Source: an uncultured Flavobacteriales bacterium
Lineage (GTDB): Bacteria; Bacteroidota; Bacteroidia; Flavobacteriales_D; Sanyastnellaceae
Length of the DNA: 11,946 nt
Assembly: GCA_913057815.1 (NCBI GenBank)
Contig: CAJXOV010000023.1
Coordinates: forward strand, 1 to 11,946
Direction: 5' to 3'
Shown: one piece after another, positions 6,582 to 11,946 of the stretch
Layout of the letters: every line of letters starts with the position of its first letter
How positions within the stretch are numbered: the first letter of the stretch is position 1
Notes under the pieces: model-generated
Told to the model about the DNA's origin: nothing
Database searches by the model: none
Seen by the model: only the letters and a program-made list of their open reading frames with translations
Translations under genes and position numbers: made by a program

Positions 6582-8024
6582 TTAATATTTAACACACACG
6601 TTTTGAGGTTCTGTGAAAAATCTTAATGCTTCAAATCCGCCTTCTCTTCCCACACCAGAGTCTTTTACTCCACCAAATGGAGTTCTTAGATCTCTCAGTA
6701 ACCAACAGTTTATCCAAACTATGCCAGATTCTATCTGATCAGCCATTCTATGCGCTCTAGAAAGATTCTGCGTCCAAAGTGTGGCAGACAATCCATACTT
6801 AGTGCTATTGGCATATCCCAATACCTCGTCTTCTGTTTTGAACGGCATGATGGTGACTACTGGTCCAAATATTTCTTCTTGGTTGGTTCTACAATTATAG
6901 TCTAGCCCTTCAATAATCGTTGGTTGTATGTAAAATCCGCGTTGCAACGCACCTTCTAATTTCACTTGAACTCCTCCAGTTAAAACTTTTCCTCCCTCTT
7001 CTTTAGCCAACTCCACAAACTCCAAGACTTTATTCATATGCTGTTCAGACACCACTGCTCCCATTTTAGTTTCAGGAAGTTCTGGGTTACCGACTCTCAT
7101 TTTAGAAACTTTTTCTACGAATGCATCTCTAAACTTTTCATAAATAGATTCCTCTACGAATATTCTGCTACCGCAAAGACAAATTTGTCCTTGATTGGCA
7201 AAACTGCTTCTTACAGTAGTGGTGAGCATATCATCAAAATCACAGTCTGCAAAAATGATATTTGGGTTTTTTCCACCTAGCTCCAAAGAAAGCTTTTTAA
7301 ATTCTGGTGCTGCCTTAGCAGCTATATACTGACCTGTTTTAGTTCCTCCTGTAAAAGAGATGGCTTTAATTTTTGGGTGAGAAACAATAGCATCTCCAGC
7401 AGAAGGACCAGTTCCATGTACCACATTCAACACTCCATCAGGAAGGCCAGCTTCTTTAGCCAATTTGCTTAGAAGATATGCGGTCATAGGAGTTACTTCT
7501 GACGGCTTAGCTATCACACAGTTTCCTGCGGCCAAGGCTGGAGCAATTTTCCAAGTAAATAAATACAAGGGTAAATTCCACGGTGAAATACATCCTACTA
7601 TTCCTATAGGCTTTCTTAATGTATAATTAATAGCCCCTATTTCCATATGGTGTGCTTCAGAGCTAAACTGAGTAATGGCATTGGCATAAAAACGAATATT
7701 CGCCTCTGCTCTAGGAATATCTACCGCTTTAGCTAGTGAAACCGGTTTTCCGTTATCTATGGCCTCAGCCATAGCCAGCTCTTCTAAATTCTCTTTTATT
7801 AAGTCTGCTAAACGAAAAAGAATGGCTGAACGCTTTTCTTTAGGCGTAGATTTCCATAAAGGGAATGCTTTTTCAGCAGAATTTACTGCTTGAGCTATAT
7901 CTTCTGCTCCAGATTCAGGAATGGTTCCATAGATTTCTCCAGTAGAAGGTTTTACGTTATCTATAGTGTTTCCTGAGGCTGCAGGCTGAAAATGGCCATT
8001 TATGTAATTAAGAATTTCTTTCAA
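6582..8024 (-). CDS. Aldehyde dehydrogenase, 2-aminomuconate-6-semialdehyde dehydrogenase (ALDH8-like) type
   Basis: 480 aa, full length for a cytoplasmic NAD(P)+-dependent aldehyde dehydrogenase. Landmarks are Asn150 in SPWNLPLY, cofactor-binding Lys173 in AKPSE, FTGGTKTG (224-231), general-base Glu248 in LELGGKNPN, catalytic Cys282 in NQGQICLCGSR, EEIFGPV, and a C-terminal segment NCWLLRDLRTPFGGVKDSG then GREGG. The CLC active-site context and the N-C-W-L-x-R-D/E-L...PFGG ending resemble human ALDH8A1 and bacterial 2-aminomuconate or 2-hydroxymuconate semialdehyde dehydrogenases more than betaine or succinate-semialdehyde enzymes. The former would place it in tryptophan/kynurenine breakdown. 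No other kynurenine gene is in the window, so the substrate is inferred. It starts at 8024, about 58 bases below a TAnnTTTG element. Confidence 0.93.
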   Translation of the reverse strand: MKEILNYINGHFQPAASGNTIDNVKPSTGEIYGTIPESGAEDIAQAVNSAEKAFPLWKSTPKEKRSAILFRLADLIKENLEELAMAEAIDNGKPVSLAKAVDIPRAEANIRFYANAITQFSSEAHHMEIGAINYTLRKPIGIVGCISPWNLPLYLFTWKIAPALAAGNCVIAKPSEVTPMTAYLLSKLAKEAGLPDGVLNVVHGTGPSAGDAIVSHPKIKAISFTGGTKTGQYIAAKAAPEFKKLSLELGGKNPNIIFADCDFDDMLTTTVRSSFANQGQICLCGSRIFVEESIYEKFRDAFVEKVSKMRVGNPELPETKMGAVVSEQHMNKVLEFVELAKEEGGKVLTGGVQVKLEGALQRGFYIQPTIIEGLDYNCRTNQEEIFGPVVTIMPFKTEDEVLGYANSTKYGLSATLWTQNLSRAHRMADQIESGIVWINCWLLRDLRTPFGGVKDSGVGREGGFEALRFFTEPQNVCVKY

Positions 8025-8081
8025 TTGGAAGAGGTTTAAGAGAAAAAGTGCACGTTGAACTAAAATCTCTAGAATTTACGT

Positions 8082-8089
8082 CAAATCTA
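8082..8089 (-). promoter_or_regulatory. Bacteroidota-type -7 element, likely aldehyde dehydrogenase promoter
   Basis: The minus strand reads TAGATTTG, a full TAnnTTTG match, 57 bases upstream of the dehydrogenase ATG and so giving a leader of about 50 bases. No clear TTG at the -33 position. It is back to back with the tRNA-Gln promoter at 8104-8111. Confidence 0.5.
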
Positions 8090-8103
8090 AGATAGAAATT
8101 TAT

Positions 8104-8111
8104 TAAATTTG
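8104..8111 (+). promoter_or_regulatory. Bacteroidota-type -7 element, tRNA-Gln promoter
   Basis: TAAATTTG followed by CACCC matches TAnnTTTG and the common context of flavobacterial stable-RNA and housekeeping promoters. It lies 28 bases before the first base of the mature tRNA, which leaves room for a short 5' leader removed by RNase P. Confidence 0.65.
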
Positions 8112-8139
8112 CACCCGCTTTCAGAAATGAAACGAGGAT

Positions 8140-8210
8140 TGTCCCATGGTGTAATGGTAACACCCCAGTTTTTGGTACTGGTATTCAAGGTTCGAGTCCT
8201 TGTGGGACAA
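8140..8210 (+). tRNA. trnQ: tRNA-Gln (anticodon UUG)
   Basis: A complete 71-base cloverleaf. The acceptor stem is TGTCCCA (8140-8146) with TGGGACA (8203-8209) and discriminator A at 8210. The D stem is GTGT/ACAC (8149-8152, 8160-8163). The anticodon stem is CCAGT/ACTGG (8165-8169, 8177-8181) with loop TTTTGGT, placing anticodon TTG at 8172-8174. The T stem is CAAGG/CCTTG around TTCGAGT. All stems pair fully. The 3' CCA is not encoded (the DNA continues CAAAC), so it must be added enzymatically. It is a single-gene unit flanked by its own promoter and terminator. Confidence 0.98.
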
Positions 8211-8215
8211 CAAAC

Positions 8216-8248
8216 AACCCCTGACTATTAACTAGTTAGGGGTTTTTT
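8216..8248 (+). terminator. Rho-independent terminator after tRNA-Gln
   Basis: AACCCCTGACTA (8216-8227) pairs with TAGTTAGGGGTT (8233-8244), 12 bp with one G-U, around the loop TTAAC, and runs into six T (8243-8248). It sits five bases after the tRNA and separates it from the secreted-protein gene at 8269. Confidence 0.93.
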
Positions 8249-8268
8249 ATTTTACTACTTTTAAAGTC

Positions 8269-8931
8269 ATGAAACAACTTTTAATTATACTTTTTCTAAT
8301 TCTATCATTCAATACTCTGGCACAAAAGCAATCAGAGCTTTATTTGGCAGAAGGAACGGTTACTTTTCCGAACATTAGAGTATACCTGCTCGCACCGGTT
8401 TTCTATGAGCCTTTTGGTATTGATTTAAGTGTGGAAGATCTTATGCACCAAGATTATTACTTGATAGAAGACTCTGCCTACATTCAATCTACGGAAGTAA
8501 ATAAATTATTTACATCTGGTTTTTTCTATGACGGTTATAGCCCAATAACTGTTACGGTAAAAAGACAACACGAAGTTTCTTTAGATAGAACCACATCTTA
8601 TGGTTTATCTCAGCCTTACCCTTTAATAGAAACGCTCTACACCGTAAAAAGCGATGCCACTGGACATATAGCACTAGAAAAAGTGCCTGCTCCAAAGTTT
8701 TCTAAAAAAGAAATCCAAAAATGTTTAGAGCTAATCATCCAAGACCCTGATGCAAGTGAAGAGTTAAAAAACCTATCGGTTAAAAAACTCTACAAGAGAT
8801 CAAAGAAAAAAGGCGCAGAAACTCCCAATTGGTCTATAAAACTCGACCGCCTGTTTTTAGAAATAACTGTAGAAGAACCCCAAAGAGATGGAGTTTTTAG
8901 TCCTATCGTTCTAGATTTAGGGCAGAATTAA
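8269..8931 (+). CDS. Secreted protein of unknown function
   Basis: 220 aa. The N-terminus MKQLLIILFLILSFNTLA is a clear Sec signal peptide with likely cleavage after Ala18 (TLA-Q); there is no lipobox Cys, so a periplasmic or exported soluble protein is expected. The mature part starts with beta-type sequence (AEGTVTFPNIRVYLLAPVF), passes through a Tyr-rich region and ends with a basic Lys-rich helix (VKKLYKRSKKKG) before a beta segment (LFLEITVEEP). I recognise no domain or catalytic motif. The start ATG at 8269 is only 20 bases beyond the tRNA terminator, so its promoter must overlap the tRNA terminator region or it relies on read-through; no TAnnTTTG element is obvious there. It is probably real because signal peptide and codon use are coherent. 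Confidence 0.8.
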   Translation: MKQLLIILFLILSFNTLAQKQSELYLAEGTVTFPNIRVYLLAPVFYEPFGIDLSVEDLMHQDYYLIEDSAYIQSTEVNKLFTSGFFYDGYSPITVTVKRQHEVSLDRTTSYGLSQPYPLIETLYTVKSDATGHIALEKVPAPKFSKKEIQKCLELIIQDPDASEELKNLSVKKLYKRSKKKGAETPNWSIKLDRLFLEITVEEPQRDGVFSPIVLDLGQN

Positions 8932-9003
8932 AATTCTTTCTACGGGTATATTCAGGTTCGATTTTCTTCCAATTCTCGTTCATTAAAAACCTTAGCAGTT
9001 CAC

Positions 9004-9011
9004 TATCTTTG
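9004..9011 (+). promoter_or_regulatory. Bacteroidota-type -7 element, gltX-folB promoter
   Basis: TATCTTTG followed by CACCC is a full TAnnTTTG match in the same CACCC context as the tRNA-Gln promoter at 8104. It lies 26 bases before the gltX ATG, giving a leader of roughly 20 bases that contains a nine-base A run. Confidence 0.65.
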
Positions 9012-9037
9012 CACCCTCAAAAAAAAATCTTTAGACC

Positions 9038-10567
9038 ATGTCTGATTTAAAACCACGTGTAAGATTCGCGCCTAGTCCTACTGGACCTCTCCATATGGGA
9101 GGAGTTCGAACGGCTCTTTATAACTACCTGTTCGCTAAGAAACATGGTGGAACTTTTATTCTTAGAATAGAGGATACTGATCAAAAAAGATATGTGGCAG
9201 AAGCCGAAGAATACATAGTATCAGCACTAAAATGGTGTGGAATTATGCCTTCGGAAGGTCCAGACATCGGAGGAAAACATGGGCCATACCGACAGTCGGA
9301 AAGAAAAGAAATGTATGCCAAGTATGCCGACCAATTAATAGATTCTGGAAATGCATATTACGCTTGGGATACAGCTGAGGAGTTAGATACGGCTAGAAAA
9401 TCTTCTGAAAAAGGAGATTGGAGATATGGAATAGGTACTAGAGAGAATATGAACAACTCTCTCAGTATGACTGAGGATGAGATGAATGCGAAATTCGCTA
9501 CGGATGCTCCTTATGTGATTCGATTTAAAACTCCAGAAAACGAGACTATTACTTTTACAGACGAAATCAGAAGTGAGGTGAGCTTCCAATCTAATTTATT
9601 GGATGATAAAGTGATTTATAAGTCTGACGGAATGCCTACTTATCACTTGGCCAACATCGTTGATGATCATTTGATGGAAGTTACTCACGTGATTAGAGGT
9701 GAAGAATGGCTTCCTTCTGCTCCGTTACACGTGCTTCTTTATAGAGCTTTTGGCTGGGATGCGCCTAAATTTGCTCACCTTCCGCTGATTCTTAAGCCTA
9801 CAGGAAATGGAAAACTGAGCAAAAGAGATGGAGCTAAATTTGGTTTCCCAGTGTTTCCGCTAGAGTGGTTTGATGAAAAAGAAAGCGAGACTTATGCTGG
9901 TTATAAAGAGGATGGTTATTTGCCTGAGGCATTTATAAACATGCTTCTTATGCTAGGGTGGAATCCTGGAACTGAGCAAGAGATTTTTACACATGAGGAA
10001 ATGATTCAAGCTTTCTCTTTAGATAGAGTAGTAAAATCTGGTGCTAGATTCGATCCTGAAAAAGCCAAGTGGTTCAATGAAAATTGGCTGCGATCTATGG
10101 ATAACGCTTCGTTATGCGCTCTTCTTAAACCATTGGCAGAAGCTCATCCACAGGACATTTCTGATGTTCAATTGGCTGGAATGGTTCCCTTATTAAAGGA
10201 GCGGGTTTCTTTTATTCATGAATTTTTACAAGCTGAATATCTATTTACTTCACCTACATCATTTGATGAAAAAACGGTGAAGAAAAAATGGAAAGAACAA
10301 AGTGCGGATTTGATGACTGAACTGAGGACTAAATTCGGAGAGATCTCTGATTTTAATGCTGCGAGTGCTAAAGAAACTTTCAGTGCTTTTATGGAAGCTA
10401 AAGAGGTAGGATTTGGTCAAATAGGACCTGCTTTGAGGTTGCTTCTTAGTGGACTCGGTGGTGGACCTGATTTATTTGAAATCATGGCTTTTCTTGGACA
10501 AGAGGAATGTTTACTGAGAATGGAGAAGAATCTAGAAAGTATTGCAACGCTTAAAGCTACACTCTAA
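9038..10567 (+). CDS. gltX: Glutamyl-tRNA synthetase (GluRS)
   Basis: 509 aa, a class I aminoacyl-tRNA synthetase that charges tRNA-Glu with glutamate in the cytoplasm. The HIGH-type motif is PSPTGPLHMGG (12-22), the KMSKS-type motif is KLSKRDG (259-265), and RIEDTD, VTHVIRGEEW and GWNPG are the expected class I/GluRS landmarks. The region after YYAW (107-110) lacks the Cys cluster that binds zinc in E. coli GluRS, so this is a zinc-free form, as I recall for other Bacteroidota. The C-terminal anticodon-binding domain is complete. The stop TAA shares one base with the folB ATG, which indicates coupled translation. ATG at 9038 fits both the family N-terminus and the promoter at 9004-9011. Confidence 0.98.
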   Translation: MSDLKPRVRFAPSPTGPLHMGGVRTALYNYLFAKKHGGTFILRIEDTDQKRYVAEAEEYIVSALKWCGIMPSEGPDIGGKHGPYRQSERKEMYAKYADQLIDSGNAYYAWDTAEELDTARKSSEKGDWRYGIGTRENMNNSLSMTEDEMNAKFATDAPYVIRFKTPENETITFTDEIRSEVSFQSNLLDDKVIYKSDGMPTYHLANIVDDHLMEVTHVIRGEEWLPSAPLHVLLYRAFGWDAPKFAHLPLILKPTGNGKLSKRDGAKFGFPVFPLEWFDEKESETYAGYKEDGYLPEAFINMLLMLGWNPGTEQEIFTHEEMIQAFSLDRVVKSGARFDPEKAKWFNENWLRSMDNASLCALLKPLAEAHPQDISDVQLAGMVPLLKERVSFIHEFLQAEYLFTSPTSFDEKTVKKKWKEQSADLMTELRTKFGEISDFNAASAKETFSAFMEAKEVGFGQIGPALRLLLSGLGGGPDLFEIMAFLGQEECLLRMEKNLESIATLKATL

Positions 10568-10917
10568 TGGGAATCATCAGACTGAATCATATTAAACTGA
10601 CTGCTAATCATGGGTGCCTGCGTGAAGAAGAACTTATAGGTGGGGAATATGAGGTAGATGTGGAAATGCACACAGACTTTCAGGAGGCTGCTGAAAATGA
10701 TGACCTTACTAAGACTATAGATTATGTTATAGTAAATAAGATAGTGGAAGAAGAGATGGCTGTTAGAAGTAAATTAATAGAGCAGGTAGCTTGGAGGATA
10801 GGAAAACGAATGAAAAACGAACTTCAGACTTTAGAAAAAGCTGTGGTTACTGTAAAGAAGTTAAATCCACCTATTAACGGTAACGTGCGCGATGTGAGTG
10901 TTACTGTTTCTGTTTAA
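10567..10917 (+). CDS. folB: Dihydroneopterin aldolase
   Basis: 116 aa, close to the usual 115-125. FolB cleaves 7,8-dihydroneopterin to 6-hydroxymethyl-7,8-dihydropterin and glycolaldehyde in folate synthesis. Recognisable parts are the opening strand GIIRLNHIKLTANHGCLREEE, with the Glu-containing loop, then DLTKTIDYVIV, the LIEQVAWRI helix carrying the pterin-binding Glu, and the C-terminal VTVKKLNPPINGNV with the conserved Lys-x-x-P-P-I. It overlaps the gltX stop by one base (TAATG), so it is translated from the gltX message. The gltX-folB pairing has no direct metabolic logic that I can see. Confidence 0.95.
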   Translation: MGIIRLNHIKLTANHGCLREEELIGGEYEVDVEMHTDFQEAAENDDLTKTIDYVIVNKIVEEEMAVRSKLIEQVAWRIGKRMKNELQTLEKAVVTVKKLNPPINGNVRDVSVTVSV

Positions 10918-10924
10918 CTACCAC

Positions 10925-10952
10925 TAGTTCATAGTTCATAGTTCATAGTTCA
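10925..10952. repeat. Four tandem copies of the heptamer TAGTTCA
   Basis: Copies at 10925-10931, 10932-10938, 10939-10945 and 10946-10952 are identical. They lie in the 76-base gap between the convergent folB and scoB genes. I recall heptamer runs of this kind (GTTCATA in another register) recurring between genes in many Bacteroidota genomes; their role is unknown. Confidence 0.9.
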
Positions 10953-10967
10953 AGGTTACACAACCTT
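10952..10967. other. Small hairpin next to the heptamer repeat
   Basis: AAGGTT (10952-10957) pairs with AACCTT (10962-10967) around the loop ACAC. Neither strand has a following T-tract, so it is not a classic terminator. It may still act as one or both 3' ends for folB and scoB, since no better candidate is visible. Confidence 0.35.
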
Positions 10968-10993
10968 CGCTGATAGGACTGGTTAGGCTGCTC

Positions 10994-11650
10994 CTAAATA
11001 TCCATTTCAGGAATATTATCTCCTGGAACTATTAATCTGCCATCTGTAGCTTCTACTATTTCATCTATACTTACTCCTGGTGCTCTTTCAACTAAGTGAA
11101 AACCATTGTCTCTAATCTCCATTACGGCTAGATTAGTGACTACTTTCTTTACACATCCTACTCCTGTTAAAGGAAGAGAACATTTCTCTAAAAGCTTTGA
11201 TTCACCACGTTTGTTTGTATGCATCATAGCTACTATGATGTTCTCTGCAGATGCTACCAAATCCATAGCTCCACCCATCCCTTTTACCATTCTGCCTGGG
11301 ATTTTCCAGTTGGCTATATCTCCATTTTGAGCAATTTCCATAGCTCCTAGAACGGTTAACTGCACATGCCTTCCTCTAATCATAGCAAAACTAGTGGCAG
11401 AATCAAAATAAGCTGCTCCTGGCATAGCGGTAATGGTTTGTTTACCAGCATTTATTAAATCTGCATCTTCATTTCCTTCTTCTGGAAAAGGACCCATCCC
11501 TAATATTCCGTTTTCTGACTGAAACTCCACCTCTATTCCTTCTGGAATATAGTTAGCTACTAGAGTAGGAATTCCTATTCCTAAGTTCACGTAATACCCA
11601 TGCTGTAACTCTTGGGCTATTCTCTTCGCTATTCCGTTTTTATCCAACAT
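10994..11650 (-). CDS. scoB: Succinyl-CoA:3-ketoacid CoA-transferase, subunit B
   Basis: 218 aa, normal for the beta subunit of a two-subunit 3-oxoacid CoA-transferase, which moves CoA between succinate and acetoacetate in ketone-body and branched-chain or aromatic catabolism. GIGIP (24-28) and SENG (45-48), whose Glu46 is the catalytic residue that forms the enzyme-CoA thioester, are intact. IPGRMVKGMGGAMDLV, TGVGCVKKVVTNLAV and LVERAPGVS are typical of ScoB. The start at 11650 gives the usual short MLDKNGIAKRIA opening. The 3' end of subunit A lies upstream on the same strand, so this is a scoAB unit, but with a 170-base spacer where the two genes are normally close or touching. Confidence 0.95.
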   Translation of the reverse strand: MLDKNGIAKRIAQELQHGYYVNLGIGIPTLVANYIPEGIEVEFQSENGILGMGPFPEEGNEDADLINAGKQTITAMPGAAYFDSATSFAMIRGRHVQLTVLGAMEIAQNGDIANWKIPGRMVKGMGGAMDLVASAENIIVAMMHTNKRGESKLLEKCSLPLTGVGCVKKVVTNLAVMEIRDNGFHLVERAPGVSIDEIVEATDGRLIVPGDNIPEMDI

Positions 11651-11682
11651 ACTCTTATTGATTTAGTGATGGGTTAATTGGT

Positions 11683-11818
11683 TTATTTGACGATGGTCTT
11701 ATTTCTTTTAGAAGTAGCTATAATTTTTGAAATAATTTTAATTATACTTTCTAACTTCTCTTGCATTCCTGTCGGGTTTGGATAAAATCTGGACTCCTTT
11801 CAAATTGATAAATTCTCT
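11683..11818 (-). pseudogene. Possible decayed four-helix-bundle small ORF in the scoA-scoB spacer
   Basis: The spacer carries coding-like sequence on the minus strand in two frames. One frame reads REFINLK from 11818. The other, from 11799 after an in-frame TGA, reads KESRFYPNPTG and then EKLESIIKIISKIIATSKR before a stop at 11683-11685. The last helix-like segment, with KE-S-RF ahead of it, resembles from memory the end of the short four-helix-bundle (S23/intervening-sequence type) proteins scattered through Bacteroidota genomes. No start or full domain is present and the pieces need a frameshift to join, so it reads as a remnant. It could also be an expressed 27-aa peptide from ATG at 11766, or chance. 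Confidence 0.4.
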
Positions 11819-11820
11819 AA

Positions 11821-11904
11821 TTAAGAAATTGCTCTAGTTGTTCTTTGTTCTATTCTTTTCTCGTACTTATCTCCTTGGAAAATTCTTTGGACAAAAATTC
11901 CTGG
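11821..11904 (-). CDS. scoA: 3' end of succinyl-CoA:3-ketoacid CoA-transferase subunit A (truncated by contig end)
   Basis: The last 27 codons plus TAA are visible on the minus strand; the rest is lost where the adapter begins at 11905. The translation starts PGIFVQRIFQG, continues DKYEKRIEQRT and ends RAIS. P-G-I-[FY]-V-x-R-I-x-Q-G followed by a K-x-E-K-R-I-E-x-R-T tail is the characteristic C-terminus of ScoA. Position and strand, directly upstream of scoB, agree with the usual A-then-B order. This fragment is too short for standard ORF calling. Confidence 0.85.
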   Translation of the reverse strand, partial: PGIFVQRIFQGDKYEKRIEQRTTRAIS

Positions 11905-11946
11905 CTGTCTCTTATACACATCTGACGCTGCCGACGAATAGAGAGG
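11905..11946 (-). other. Nextera transposase adapter (read-1 side) plus index, not genomic
   Basis: Positions 11905-11937 are the reverse complement of the Nextera read-1 adapter (CTGTCTCTTATACACATCT followed by GACGCTGCCGACGA). The next eight bases, ATAGAGAG (11938-11945), are the reverse complement of the common i5 index CTCTCTAT (502 series, from memory), and the final G would open the P5 sequence. Confidence 0.97.

Noticed and set aside
8140..10567. Idea that tRNA-Gln near gltX signals a non-discriminating GluRS with amidotransferase pathway
   Set aside because: The two are separated by a terminator and another gene, and nothing in the GluRS sequence that I can read settles discrimination; no gatCAB gene is present.
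1..11946. Inverted Tn5 mosaic ends at both termini, suggesting a transposon carrying the whole window
   Set aside because: The mosaic ends are attached to Illumina adapter and index sequence, so they come from tagmentation and not from a natural element.

Overview
This is an 11.9-kb assembled fragment from a Bacteroidota genome, most likely Flavobacteriales or Cytophagales (inferred). Three things point there. The DNA is AT-rich. Several promoter -7 elements of the Bacteroidota type TAnnTTTG lie at sensible distances upstream of genes. Several proteins belong to Bacteroidota-typical families: a UbiA-like membrane protein with an FDIRDLKYDS motif, a Cys-rich repeat lipoprotein, and a membrane protein with a GQRDA segment followed by hydrophobic stretches. 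Both ends are Nextera/Tn5 sequencing adapter (1-38 and 11905-11946), so the real genomic insert is 39-11904 and both terminal genes are cut by the library or assembly, not by biology.

Layout. 40-2140 (+): the 3' part of an unknown membrane-associated protein, a degenerate UbiA-like polytopic membrane protein and an MscS-type mechanosensitive channel, closely spaced like an operon. 2121-3845 (-): recJ, convergent with and overlapping the channel gene by 20 bp. 3973-4968 (+): a lipoprotein with six four-cysteine repeats and a beta-rich C-terminal domain, followed by a strong terminator. 5188-6186 (-): a coiled-coil OmpA-type lipoprotein with its own terminator. 6187-6466: a divergent regulatory interval with two dyad sequences. 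6467-6574 (+): a 35-aa Trp/Phe-rich small ORF not obvious at normal length cut-offs. 6582-8024 (-): an aldehyde dehydrogenase of the 2-aminomuconate-semialdehyde (ALDH8-like) type. 8140-8248 (+): tRNA-Gln(UUG) with promoter and terminator. 8269-8931 (+): an unrecognised secreted protein. 9038-10917 (+): gltX and folB, overlapping by one base. 10994-11904 (-): the 3' end of scoA and complete scoB, with what looks like a decayed small-ORF remnant between them.

Most of the window is housekeeping or envelope function: DNA repair (recJ), translation (gltX, tRNA-Gln), folate synthesis (folB), ketoacid CoA transfer (scoAB), osmotic protection (MscS) and outer-membrane or peptidoglycan contact (OmpA lipoprotein). 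I see no defence system, prophage, CRISPR array or biosynthetic cluster. The items that most deserve a second look are the 35-aa small ORF and the dyads beside it, the Cys-rich repeat lipoprotein, the scoA-scoB spacer remnant together with the heptamer repeat beyond scoB, and the adapter-derived ends.
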